A stretch of DNA of 38,577 bases from JBJEFI01 sp051873875 (lineage in GTDB: Bacteria > Bacillota > Bacilli > Bacillales > Bacillaceae_G): NCBI GenBank assembly GCA_051873875.1, contig JBJEFI010000092.1, positions 1 through 38,577 of the forward strand, written 5' to 3'. Positions 7,752 to 17,200 of this stretch are shown one piece after another (position 1 is the stretch's first letter; each line of letters starts with the position of its first letter). The notes under the pieces were generated by a model. It ran no database searches. It saw only the letters and a program-made list of their open reading frames with translations, and was not told where the DNA came from. A program made the position numbers and the translations under genes.

Positions 7752-9005
7752 ATGCGTAAAATAATTATGAATACATTAGGGATATATATCATTTATAGTT
7801 TACTTGTTATCGTTTATTTGTATGTGTTAGCAGATACATCCATACCAAAGGAACTACAGGGCACAAATGCAGATCCAACAACGTTTATGTCACAAGCTCA
7901 AATTGACCAAGCACATACCTTTGCTACGTTAAAGAACTTGCTCTACTTTTTATCGCTACCATTTGATTGGATTTTGTATTTTCTATTGTTGGTAATCGGT
8001 TTTTCAAAGGGACTACAAAAAGGAATAGAGAAGGGAATTAAAAATAAACTTATCCAATTTCCCTTGTTTTTATTTTTCTTTTTATTTGTGGCAACACTTT
8101 TAGGAATGCCAATTGAATATATAGGCTATAAGTTATCACAGTCTTATGGGTTATCAACACAATCCTTACATAGCTGGATTAGAGAGTCTGTTATTGATTT
8201 TTGGGTAACATTTGCACTTTTGTTTATCGTATTTGGTGTTATTTATTGGCTAATGCAGAAAAAGAAAAAAAGCTGGTGGTTTTACACATGGCTTTTGTCT
8301 GTCCCTTTTACTTTATTTGTTATGTTTATTCAACCTGTTATTATCGATCCTTTATATAATGACTTTACACCAATTTATGATGAGCAGTTAGAAGAAAACA
8401 TTCTTAATCTAGCAAAAAAGGCGGACATTCCTGCCGACCATGTCTATCAGGTTGATATGTCGAAGAAAACAAATACGATGAATGCTTATGTAACAGGAAT
8501 TGGTTCAAATGCAAGAATAGTCTTATGGGATACAACGTTACAACAGTTAGGCAACCGGGAAATTTTATTTATTATGGCACATGAAATGGCACATTACGTA
8601 AAAAAACATATTTATTACGGTCTTGGCTTATCACTTATTCTTTCTTTTTTTGGCTTTGCGATTGTTAGTAAAGTGGTACAACAAGTTGTAAAGAAAGGAT
8701 CTTTTTCATTACAAAAACAAGGAGAGTTTGCCACATTGCCGCTTATTTTGCTTATTTCTTCTATTCTTTCCTTTGGTGCTACTCCCTTTACAAATTACAT
8801 TTCTCGTTATGAGGAGAGGGTTTCTGATTCCTATGCGTTACAATTAACAAAAGACAAGGAGGCAGCTACAGATGCTTTTCAAGCCCTTGTTCGAAATAGT
8901 TTAAGTGAAGTGAATCCACCAGCAGTAGTAAAATTTTTCCGTTATTCACATCCAACGATGATGGAGCGGTTATCTTACATTGAAAAATGGAAAAAGAAAG
9001 AATAG
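7752..9005 (+). CDS. yhfN: Membrane-bound M48-family zinc metalloprotease, YhfN-like
   Basis: Integral membrane peptidase of the CAAX-protease-1/Ste24-like M48 group, 417 residues. The first ~220 residues hold about five hydrophobic segments (at 6-27, 60-82, 97-118, 150-168, 178-197). The zinc site follows: HEMAH (about 277-281) in FIMAHEMAHYVKKH, and the third ligand in the EERVSDSYAL stretch (about 354-362). Two more membrane spans lie between (about 288-308 and 329-346). It has a strong ribosome site (aaggaggggg) and its own short transcript. The physiological substrate is unknown; membrane protein turnover is likely for this family. Its position after lcfB matches B. subtilis. Confidence 0.9.
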   Translation: MRKIIMNTLGIYIIYSLLVIVYLYVLADTSIPKELQGTNADPTTFMSQAQIDQAHTFATLKNLLYFLSLPFDWILYFLLLVIGFSKGLQKGIEKGIKNKLIQFPLFLFFFLFVATLLGMPIEYIGYKLSQSYGLSTQSLHSWIRESVIDFWVTFALLFIVFGVIYWLMQKKKKSWWFYTWLLSVPFTLFVMFIQPVIIDPLYNDFTPIYDEQLEENILNLAKKADIPADHVYQVDMSKKTNTMNAYVTGIGSNARIVLWDTTLQQLGNREILFIMAHEMAHYVKKHIYYGLGLSLILSFFGFAIVSKVVQQVVKKGSFSLQKQGEFATLPLILLISSILSFGATPFTNYISRYEERVSDSYALQLTKDKEAATDAFQALVRNSLSEVNPPAVVKFFRYSHPTMMERLSYIEKWKKKE

Positions 9006-9023
9006 TGCGAAATTTGTCGAAAG

Positions 9024-9050
9024 AAAGAGTGTCATTTCCTCTTTTTTTTT
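9024..9050 (+). terminator. Weak terminator after yhfN
   Basis: A short AAAGAG/CTCTTT stem (9024-9029, 9039-9044) with a 9-base loop runs into ten T. The stem is AT-rich, so termination may be partial. Confidence 0.5.
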
Positions 9051-9115
9051 GCGTAATCTGTTATATAATATAAAAGTGAAATAAGATAACTGTTTTATAA
9101 CAAAGGGGTGGGGAC

Positions 9116-10702
9116 ATGGCAATTAATGTACTTGGTGCTGAATTAACGAATGAAGAAATAACAAACAAAGTATTAACAGAAGAAGCAATTTTATTTTTAA
9201 CAAAGCTTCATGAGCAATTTGGAGAAAAAAGAAAAGCACTGTTACAGAAAAGAAAAGAAAGACACCAACGTTTTGATGGATCAGAAAAGCCAGACTTCTT
9301 AAAGGAAACAGCCTATATTCGTGAAGGGGATTGGAAAATTAAAAACGTACCGGCTGATTTACAAGACCGTCGCGTTGAAATCACTGGTCCGGTTGAGCGC
9401 AAGATGATTATTAATGCTCTTAATTCAGGAGCAAAAGTATTTATGGCTGACTTTGAAGATGCGAATGCACCTACTTGGGACAATGTCATAAAAGGTCAAT
9501 ATAATTTATACGATGCGGTTAGAGGAACGATTTCCTTTACAAACGAAAAAGGAAAAGAATACCGCTTAAACGAACAAGTTGCAACATTAATCGTTCGACC
9601 TCGTGGTTGGCATTTAGAAGAAAAGCACTTCTTAGTTGATGAAGAGCCAATGTCAGGAAGTCTATTTGATTTCGGACTATACTTCTTCCACAATGCGAAA
9701 GCACTTATTGAAAAAGGAAGTGGCCCATATTTTTATTTACCGAAAATGGAAAGCCATTTAGAAGCAAAATTATGGAATGAAGTGTTCGTTTATGCACAAG
9801 ATTATCTAGGCATTCCACAAGGGACAATTAAATCAACTGTTTTAATTGAAACAATTTTAGCTGCTTTTGAAATGGATGAAATTTTATATGAGTTAAAAGA
9901 TCATATCGTTGGCTTAAACTGTGGACGTTGGGATTACATTTTCAGTTACATTAAAATTCTAAAGCAACATCCAGAAGTAATTTTGCCAGACAGAGCAACT
10001 GTAACAATGACTGTACCATTTATGAGAACTTATTCTAAATTAGCAATTAAAACATGTCACAAACGTGGTGCTCATGCAATTGGTGGAATGGCAGCCCAAA
10101 TTCCAATTAAAAATGATGAAGAAGCAAATAAACTTGCATTTGAAAAAGTGCGTTTAGATAAAGAAAGAGAAGCAACAGATGGTCATGATGGTACATGGGT
10201 GGCACATCCAGGATTAGTACCAGTTGCATTAAACGTTTTTAATGAAATCATGCCACAAACAAATCAAGTAGATAAACAATTAGATGATTTTAACCCAACA
10301 AGTGAACAGTTATTAGAAGTACCTGAAGGCGATATTACAGAAACAGGTTTGCGAATGAATATTTCTGTTGGTATCCAATACATTGCTTCTTGGTTAAGTG
10401 GAAGAGGTGCTGCACCAATTCATAACTTAATGGAGGATGTGGCAACAGCTGAAATTTCTCGTGCTCAAGTATGGCAATGGATTCATCATCCAAAAGGCAT
10501 TTTAAAGGATGGACGTAAAGTAACATTAGAGCTTGTTCAACAATTAAAAGAAGAAGAATTACAAAAAATCAAAACAACAGTTGGTGAACAACGCTTTATT
10601 GATGATAGATACAAAGATGCAACAGCAATCTTTGATTCTTTAATTATTCCTGAAGAATTTAAAGAGTTTTTAACTTTACCAGGTTATGAGTATTTAAGCT
10701 AA
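9116..10702 (+). CDS. aceB: Malate synthase A
   Basis: Condenses glyoxylate with acetyl-CoA to malate, the second step of the glyoxylate shunt; 528 residues, typical of isoform A. Visible signatures: ITGPVERKMIINALNSGAKVFMADFEDANAPTW (acyl-CoA and Mg region; positions about 88-120), RPRGWHLEEKH with the catalytic Arg, the family signature GLNCGRWDYIFS, and the C-terminal catalytic-Asp block MEDVATAEISRAQVWQW. An AAAGGGGTGGGG ribosome site precedes the ATG. aceA follows after 24 bases, so the pair forms an operon. B. subtilis lacks this shunt and carries aprE near this position, which suggests a lineage-specific insertion or loss. Confidence 0.97.
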   Translation: MAINVLGAELTNEEITNKVLTEEAILFLTKLHEQFGEKRKALLQKRKERHQRFDGSEKPDFLKETAYIREGDWKIKNVPADLQDRRVEITGPVERKMIINALNSGAKVFMADFEDANAPTWDNVIKGQYNLYDAVRGTISFTNEKGKEYRLNEQVATLIVRPRGWHLEEKHFLVDEEPMSGSLFDFGLYFFHNAKALIEKGSGPYFYLPKMESHLEAKLWNEVFVYAQDYLGIPQGTIKSTVLIETILAAFEMDEILYELKDHIVGLNCGRWDYIFSYIKILKQHPEVILPDRATVTMTVPFMRTYSKLAIKTCHKRGAHAIGGMAAQIPIKNDEEANKLAFEKVRLDKEREATDGHDGTWVAHPGLVPVALNVFNEIMPQTNQVDKQLDDFNPTSEQLLEVPEGDITETGLRMNISVGIQYIASWLSGRGAAPIHNLMEDVATAEISRAQVWQWIHHPKGILKDGRKVTLELVQQLKEEELQKIKTTVGEQRFIDDRYKDATAIFDSLIIPEEFKEFLTLPGYEYLS

Positions 10703-10726
10703 ATATAAAAAAGGATGGGAAGAAAA

Positions 10727-12004
10727 ATGACAGATATTCGTGTAAATGCGTTAAAAGAAAATTGGGAAATGGATAGTCGCTGGAATGGCGTTGAAAGACC
10801 ATATACTGCAGAAGAAGTTATTAAATTAAGAGGTTCAATTGACATTGAACATACATTAGCACGCCGTGGTTCAGAAAAATTATGGAATTCATTGCATACA
10901 GAAGATTATGTACATGCGTTAGGTGCATTGACAGGTAATCAAGCAGTACAACAAGCAAAAGCTGGTTTAAAAGCAATTTATTTAAGTGGATGGCAAGTAG
11001 CAGCCGATGCAAACCTTTCAGGTCATATGTATCCAGACCAAAGTTTATATCCTGCAAACTCAGTTCCAGCAGTAGTGAAACGAATTAATCAAGCATTACA
11101 ACGTGCTGACCAAGTTCAACATATGGAAGGCGAAGGCGATGTAGATTATTTCTTACCAATCGTTGCTGATGCTGAAGCTGGTTTTGGTGGACAATTAAAC
11201 GTATTTGAATTAATGAAAGGGATGATTGAGTCAGGTGCTGCAGGTGTTCACTTTGAAGATCAATTATCTTCTGAGAAAAAATGTGGTCATTTAGGTGGTA
11301 AAGTATTATTACCAACACAAACAGCGATTCGTAACTTAATTGCTGCACGTCTTGCTGCTGACGTAATGGGTACACCAACAATTATCGTTGCTCGTACAGA
11401 TGCAGATGCTGCAGATTTAATTACAAGTGATATTGATGACCGTGACCAAGAATTCTTAACTGGTGAACGTACAGCAGAAGGATTTTATCGTACAAGAGCT
11501 GGTATTGACCAAGCAATCGCTCGTGGCTTAGCTTATGCGCCATATGCAGACTTAGTATGGTGTGAAACATCTGAACCAAACTTAGAAGATGCTCGTCGTT
11601 TTGCAGCAGCAATTCATGAGAAATTCCCAGGAAAATTATTAGCATATAACTGCTCTCCATCTTTCAACTGGAAGAAAAAATTAAGTGATGAAGAAATTGA
11701 AGTGTTCCAAAAAGAAATCGGTAAATTAGGATATAAATTCCAATTCGTTACATTAGCTGGTTTCCATGCATTAAACTTCAGCATGTTCGAATTAGCTCGT
11801 AAATATCGTGATCGTGGAATGGGCGCTTATTCTGAGTTACAACAAGAAGAGTTTGCAAGCGAACAATATGGTTATACAGCAACTCGTCATCAACGTGAAG
11901 TAGGAACAGGTTATTTCGATGAAGTATCACAAGTTATTACAGGTGGTACATCTTCTACAACAGCATTAAAAGGCTCTACAGAAGAAGCACAATTTACAAA
12001 GTAA
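10727..12004 (+). CDS. aceA: Isocitrate lyase
   Basis: Cleaves isocitrate to succinate and glyoxylate, the first step of the glyoxylate shunt; 425 residues. The active-site loop KKCGHLGGKVL with catalytic Cys (about C186) is intact, as are the Mg-binding VADAEAGFGG and the IIVARTDADAAD and YNCSPSFNWKK blocks. Start choice: ATG 10715 has its only AAGG directly adjacent, so ATG 10727 (N-terminus MTDIRVNALKENWE), preceded by GGATGGGAAG, is more likely. It is co-transcribed with aceB and ends at a strong terminator. I saw no convincing cre or other operator upstream of aceB. Confidence 0.97.
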   Translation: MTDIRVNALKENWEMDSRWNGVERPYTAEEVIKLRGSIDIEHTLARRGSEKLWNSLHTEDYVHALGALTGNQAVQQAKAGLKAIYLSGWQVAADANLSGHMYPDQSLYPANSVPAVVKRINQALQRADQVQHMEGEGDVDYFLPIVADAEAGFGGQLNVFELMKGMIESGAAGVHFEDQLSSEKKCGHLGGKVLLPTQTAIRNLIAARLAADVMGTPTIIVARTDADAADLITSDIDDRDQEFLTGERTAEGFYRTRAGIDQAIARGLAYAPYADLVWCETSEPNLEDARRFAAAIHEKFPGKLLAYNCSPSFNWKKKLSDEEIEVFQKEIGKLGYKFQFVTLAGFHALNFSMFELARKYRDRGMGAYSELQQEEFASEQYGYTATRHQREVGTGYFDEVSQVITGGTSSTTALKGSTEEAQFTK

Positions 12005-12077
12005 AAGGAAACTATGATTAGTAGAAATGTATTTTCACCCTTACAAATAGTGTTAAAATAAGATAAATAGTAAAAAT

Positions 12078-12122
12078 AAAAATCTTGTCACGATTTAATT
12101 GAATTGTGACAAGATTTTTTAT
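12078..12122 (+). terminator. Strong terminator of aceBA
   Basis: AAATCTTGTCAC (12080-12091) pairs perfectly with GTGACAAGATTT (12106-12117), followed by T. A-rich bases on the left make it potentially bidirectional. Confidence 0.92.
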
Positions 12123-12152
12123 TTATTTTAACTATTATGTTAAAAAATAAAA

Positions 12153-12166
12153 TGTAAGCGTTTTAA
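12153..12166 (+). promoter_or_regulatory. cre-like sequence upstream of comK
   Basis: TGTAAGCGTTTTAA matches the catabolite-responsive pattern TGWAANCGNTNWCA except at the last two positions, where only the C is lost. It lies 53 bases before the comK ATG. The flanking AAAA...TTTT spacing is 8, not the 5 of a ComK half-site, so I do not call a K-box. Functional status is uncertain. Confidence 0.35.
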
Positions 12167-12218
12167 ATGTTATCATTATACCATAAAGGAAGAAATTTCT
12201 AAAAATGGAGGTAGTTAA

Positions 12219-12773
12219 ATGGAAGCAACGATTGAATCAAAGAAAGAGTTAGTAATGGATTATTACATTATTGGTGATGATACGATGATGATTGCGGCTG
12301 TTACAACGGAGGGGGGAAAAGTTATATCACGAGTGTATGAAAAAGAAAGAGATTTTATTGTCACGTTGTCCCCTTTAAAACTAATTATGAATAGTTGTAG
12401 GCATTATGGTTCTACATTTCGAGGTAGGATAGAGCGAGCCAAAGAAGTAACTGGCTACACATATAAAACACCTATTGCTTTAAAATTATCAAATTCCTTA
12501 TTTTTCTTTCCTACTCACTCTGCTTCTAATAAAAAATGCATATGGGTATCTCATGCTTGGATTAAAGAATTTCGAGAAGATTCTAATTCAAAGGCAGTAA
12601 TAGTTTTCAAGAATGAGATAATGTTTAGTATGCCAGTTTCTGTTTCTTCATTAAAAAATCAATTTCTACGAACTATTCATTTACGCATGCTTATTGAAAA
12701 TCAACCACTTCATAAAAACATAGAGTTAATGGACAATTTCATTATAAAAGAATTTATTAAAAAAATAGATTAA
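12219..12773 (+). CDS. comK: Competence transcription factor ComK
   Basis: ComK activates DNA-uptake and recombination genes, including addAB in B. subtilis, and its own promoter. 184 residues, close to the usual ~190. Shared blocks with B. subtilis ComK: the NSCRHYGSTFRGR segment (DRSCRFFGSSYAGR there), the FFFPT...CIWVSHAWIKEF stretch (IFLFPT...CGWISHVHVKEF there), and the central SLKNQFLRT. A GGAGG ribosome site lies 8 bases before the ATG. The intact frame suggests a competence route is encoded, although many Bacillus carry comK without observable transformation. addB and addA lie two genes downstream, the same order as in B. subtilis. Confidence 0.92.
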   Translation: MEATIESKKELVMDYYIIGDDTMMIAAVTTEGGKVISRVYEKERDFIVTLSPLKLIMNSCRHYGSTFRGRIERAKEVTGYTYKTPIALKLSNSLFFFPTHSASNKKCIWVSHAWIKEFREDSNSKAVIVFKNEIMFSMPVSVSSLKNQFLRTIHLRMLIENQPLHKNIELMDNFIIKEFIKKID

Positions 12774-12895
12774 ATTGAAAAAAATAGTATATTATAAACT
12801 TTTTATGGGTTTTTTTGAATATTATATCATATAATAGAGGTATTAAACGGGTTGCTGTTGTATTTAAAAAAGGAAGAATGAAAGAAGGAACAAAT

Positions 12896-13492
12896 ATGTT
12901 AGATGGTCAGTATAAAGAATATTTTACAGCAGAGTATTTAAAGCATCTACTAGATAGCTATCATGCATTTGGACCGATTATTGGAATTAGTCTTCCTTTT
13001 ATTGAAGCCTTTTTACCATTTTTGCCTCTTGTTGTATTTGTTGTGGCAAATGCTTCTGCATTTGGATTGCTAAACGGATTTATTTACTCCTTAACTGGAT
13101 CTTGTCTCGGGGCGGTTCTTCTTTTTTACATCATAAGAAGATTTGGGCAAAAAAGATTTTTTTCTTTTTTAAACACACATGTAAAAGTGCGAAAAACGAT
13201 AAATTGGATTGAACGACATGGGTTTGGACCAATCTTTCTTCTTTTTTGTTTCCCATTTACACCTTCTGTTTTAATCATCATTGTAGCAGGGCTATCTAGA
13301 GTAAGTATCATACAATTTTTGTTAGCGCTTGTTCTTGGAAAAACAGTTATGATTTTTACAATTAGTTTTATTGGACAGGACATTACATCTTTTTTCCATA
13401 GTCCATTAAAAACAATTATAGTAATTGCGAGTATGGGGTTATTATGGTTAGGCGGAAAAGGGTTAGAACGTAAATTTAATCTCAACAAATAA
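12896..13492 (+). CDS. yhjE: TVP38/TMEM64 (DedA-like) membrane protein, YhjE-like
   Basis: Polytopic inner-membrane protein of the TVP38/TMEM64-VTT superfamily, 198 residues. Hydrophobic segments fall at roughly 18-38, 43-65, 108-132, 137-158 and 168-185. Family signatures are visible as LPFIEAFLPFLPL near the N-terminus and the re-entrant F-x-x-x-R-H-G-F-G-P-I-F-L-L-F-C-F-P-F-T-P block (about 95-118). Exact function is unknown; the superfamily is linked to lipid scrambling. The frame is open from 12815, but ATG 12896 has GAAGGAA 6 bases upstream and starts at the right point. sipV follows 40 bases later, as in B. subtilis. Confidence 0.85.
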   Translation: MLDGQYKEYFTAEYLKHLLDSYHAFGPIIGISLPFIEAFLPFLPLVVFVVANASAFGLLNGFIYSLTGSCLGAVLLFYIIRRFGQKRFFSFLNTHVKVRKTINWIERHGFGPIFLLFCFPFTPSVLIIIVAGLSRVSIIQFLLALVLGKTVMIFTISFIGQDITSFFHSPLKTIIVIASMGLLWLGGKGLERKFNLNK

Positions 13493-13532
13493 GAAAAATA
13501 GTTCATTTCTGAAGGAATGGAGAATAATAGGG

Positions 13533-14087
13533 ATGCGTGAGAATAAGGGGAAAAAAAGATTACAATGGTTAAAAACAATTTTATTGGGTGTTTTTTTAGC
13601 TACTTTATTTCGAATGTTCTTTTTTTCAACGTATATTGTAAACGGAGAATCCATGTTGCCAACGTTACGTGAAGGCAATTTATTAGTTGTAAACAAGATT
13701 AAATATGTAATAGGAGATATTGAACGCTTCGATGTAATCGTCTTTCATGCCAATGAGAAAGAAGATTATGTAAAACGAGTTATTGGATTACCAGGGGATG
13801 AAATTACATATAAAGAGGACGTTCTTTACGTGAATAATAAGCCAGTAAAGGAACCATATTTGAATAAAAGTATTGAGAAACAAAAAGAGAAGCCCTATAC
13901 AAAGAATTTCACCCTAGAAGAATTGACTGGAGAAAAACGGGTTCCAGAAGGATATTTATTCGTTGAAGGGGATAATCGAGTCAAAAGTTGGGATAGCCGT
14001 CATTTTGGATTTATTCCAATTGACCATGTCGTTGGAAAAGTTAATCTACGATATTGGCCAATTAATCAATTTACAACAAACTTTTAG
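13533..14087 (+). CDS. sipV: Type I signal peptidase, SipV/SipS-like
   Basis: Removes signal peptides from secreted preproteins outside the membrane. 184 residues: a single N-terminal membrane anchor (about 12-34), then catalytic Ser40 in GESMLPTL and catalytic Lys81 in DYVKRVIGLPGD. The GDNRVKSWDSRHFGFIP box is also intact. The one-membrane-span layout is the prokaryotic P-type. The symbol follows gene order (yhjE-sipV in B. subtilis); sequence alone would also fit sipS or sipT. A GNRA-loop terminator follows. Confidence 0.92.
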   Translation: MRENKGKKRLQWLKTILLGVFLATLFRMFFFSTYIVNGESMLPTLREGNLLVVNKIKYVIGDIERFDVIVFHANEKEDYVKRVIGLPGDEITYKEDVLYVNNKPVKEPYLNKSIEKQKEKPYTKNFTLEELTGEKRVPEGYLFVEGDNRVKSWDSRHFGFIPIDHVVGKVNLRYWPINQFTTNF

Positions 14088-14092
14088 TTTAG

Positions 14093-14120
14093 AAGCATGA
14101 AGGAAACTTCATGCTTTTTT
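14093..14120 (+). terminator. Terminator of the yhjE-sipV unit
   Basis: A perfect 10-bp stem AAGCATGAAG / CTTCATGCTT closed by a GAAA tetraloop, followed by T. Confidence 0.92.
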
Positions 14121-14204
14121 GTTTAAAAGAGAAGGATGAATGATAAAAATAAGTATGATAGAATAAGTATACGAACTTATGTGCGTGAAGAGGAGGACGA
14201 TTGA

Positions 14205-17200
14205 ATGGCGTTACAATTTATATTAGGTCGTAGCGGAACGGGTAAGACAACCTATTGTTTAAATGAAATAACGGAAGCCGTTTTAAATGAACCAATTGGA
14301 AATAATATTGTATATATTTGTCCAGAACAGATGACGTTTCAGATAGAACGATCTTTAGCTAAGTCGAGCGGAAGTATTCGAGCTGGTGTGTTTAGTTTTA
14401 CACGTTTAGCATGGAAAGTCTTTCAAGAGGTTGGCGGAATTACACGCATTCATTTAGATAATCAAGGTATTGAAATGATGCTTCGAAAAGTAGTAGAAGG
14501 CCAAAAGGAACAATTGAAAGTATATGAGCGAGCAATTGAACAAAGTGGATTTTACACACAGTTAGCCCAAATGATTGAAGAGTTTAAACAAAATGGTGTT
14601 AGTGTTGAATCTCTTAGTATGCTTTCGGAACAAACAAACAATGAATTATTAAAGTTAAAGCTACATGACCTGTCGCTTATTTATCGTGAGTATGAACAAG
14701 CAATGACAGGAAAGTATGTTGATTCCAAAGATTATTTAAGGCTGTTAATGGAAAAAATACCCCAATCTACTTTTTTAAAAGAAGCAACGATTTATATTGA
14801 TGGCTTTCATTCTTTTTCTTTGCAAGAAATAGAGGTTATTTTGGCCTTGCAAAAAGTATGTAACGACATGAAAATCATCTTAACATTAGAGCCAAATGCA
14901 ATAAAGGAATATTCTTTATTCCATTTGACTGGGACAACATATGAAAGAATTGAGCGATTAACAAGAGAAAATGGAGTAACGATTGAAGAACCGCTGCTTT
15001 TTTCAACAGTTAAACGATTTGAGACCACGAATTTAAACCATTTAGAACAGCATTTTGAACGAAGACCAGTTATTACTGCCTATGAAGATGGTGCGATTCA
15101 TTTTACATTGGCACAAAATTTTCGTGGGGAAATTGAAAAAATTGCGCGGGAAATATGTCGATTAGTAGAAGAGGAAAAGGTAAGATATCGAGATATTTCC
15201 ATTATGGCTCGTAATATAGGCGACTATATGGATTTATGTAGAACAATTTTTAAAGATTATCGCATTCCATTTTATAGTGATGAAAAGAAAAAAATGATTC
15301 ATCATCCATTTATTGAATGTATCTTATCAACTTTTGAAGTGTTAGAAAGCAATTGGCGTTTAGATGCAGTGTTTCGAATGTTAAAAACAGGTATTTTTCT
15401 TGAAGGAGCAATCGATGACATTGATTTATTAGAGAATTACTGTTTGGCATATGGAATTAAAGGAAGTAAATGGACAAAGCAAGAACCATGGGAATACAAT
15501 CGTTATGGATTGAAAACAGCAACAAAAACAACGGAAGAAAGACAGAAAGAAGAAGTGCTTAACGACTTACGAAATCGTATTACAACACCTCTTGTTGCGC
15601 TTCAAAAGAAAATGAAAAAAGCAACCAATGTAAAAGAAATGTGTTTTGCTTTATATACGTATTTTGAAGAAATGAAGTTTGCCAATAAATTAGAGCAACT
15701 GGCAGTACAAGCAGAAGAACAAGATGAAATACTTATTTCGAAAGAACATATACAAGCATGGGAAAAAACGATTGGGCTTCTAGAGCAGTTAGTAGAAATG
15801 CTTGGAGAAGAACAAGTTTCTTTCAAAACATTTATGAACGTATTACGTACAGGATTAGAAGGGTTAGAATTTACTACAGTGCCATCTTCATTAGATGAAG
15901 TAATCATTGCCAATATGGATCATTCTCGAATAGAAGAAACAAAGTATTTATTTTTACTAGGAATAAATGAAGGTGTTATTCCATCAGTTCGAAAAGAGGA
16001 AGGAATGTTTTCTGATGAAGATAGAGAAAGACTACAACAATTAGGAGTTGAAGTAAATCCAACAGCAAAGCAACGCTTATTAGATGAAGAATTTATTTTT
16101 TATATGGCCTGTGTTCGTCCATCTAAAGGACTTTATCTTTCTTGTTCATTAGGTGATAGTGAAGAAAAAGCATTATTTCCATCCGCTTTTTACAAGCGAA
16201 TGAAAGAGATGTTTCCAATCATCGAAGAGGTGTATGTATCTAATGATTTATTAGCAACAAGTGAAGCAGATGTGTCCCTTGTTACAAGAGAAATTCCAAC
16301 TTTTTCATTGTTAATGGAAAAATTAACGTTATATAAAGACAAGAAAATTGAGATGTCCTTTTGGTGGGATGTTTATAACTATTATATTAAAAAAGAAAAT
16401 AATGAGTTTTATCGTTTTATTTTGCAAAGTCTCTTTTATCAAAATAAGACAAAGCCATTAGAAGAAGTGATAAGTACAGAATTGTATGGGGAAGAAATCG
16501 TAGGAAGTGTTTCACGAATAGAGCAATTTAATAGCTGTCCATATGCTCATTTTGCTAATCATGGTTTAAAATTGCGAGAACGAGATGTCTATAATTTAGA
16601 AGCACCAGCCATTGGACAACTCTTCCATGATGCATTGAAAAAGGTAACAGATACATTATTAGAAAATAACTATACGTGGGCAGATTTAACACGAGAAATG
16701 TGCCAGCAATTAGCTGTACAAGCAATCGAAGAAATTGCACCACAAATTCAAAGAGAAATTTTGTTAAGTTCAAATCGCTATCAATATATTAAACATAAGC
16801 TTCAGCAAATTATCTATCGTGCAACAGTTATATTAGCAGAACAAGGAAAAAATAGTGGTTTTACGCCAATTGGCTTAGAAGTTCCTTTTGGTGAAAATGA
16901 AAAAATTCCATCTCTCCGCTTTCAACTACCAAATGGACGGAGAATGGGATTAGTTGGTCGAATAGACCGAGTAGATAAAGCTCAAACGGAAAATGGTTCT
17001 TACTTAAGAATTGTCGATTATAAATCAACGAGTAAAGACTTAGATTTAGCAGAAGTATATTATGGATTGTCGTTACAAATGTTAACGTATTTAGATATTG
17101 CAGTTACTCATTCTAGATCATGGATTGGAGAACGTGTTACGCCAGCGGGTGTGTTATATTTCCATGTTCATAATCCAATGTTAGATATTGCAAAGATGAT

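Noticed and set aside
10821..11660. Several minus-strand frames opposite aceA
   Set aside because: Leu/His-rich shadow translations of isocitrate lyase; no start signals.
12141..12170. ComK K-box (AAAA-N5-TTTT) upstream of comK
   Set aside because: AAAA and TTTT are separated by 8 bases, not 5, and no second half-site at a proper helical spacing was found.
13126..13696. Two minus-strand frames opposite yhjE and sipV (150 and 77 codons)
   Set aside because: They overlap two well-supported genes, lack ribosome sites and show no family features.
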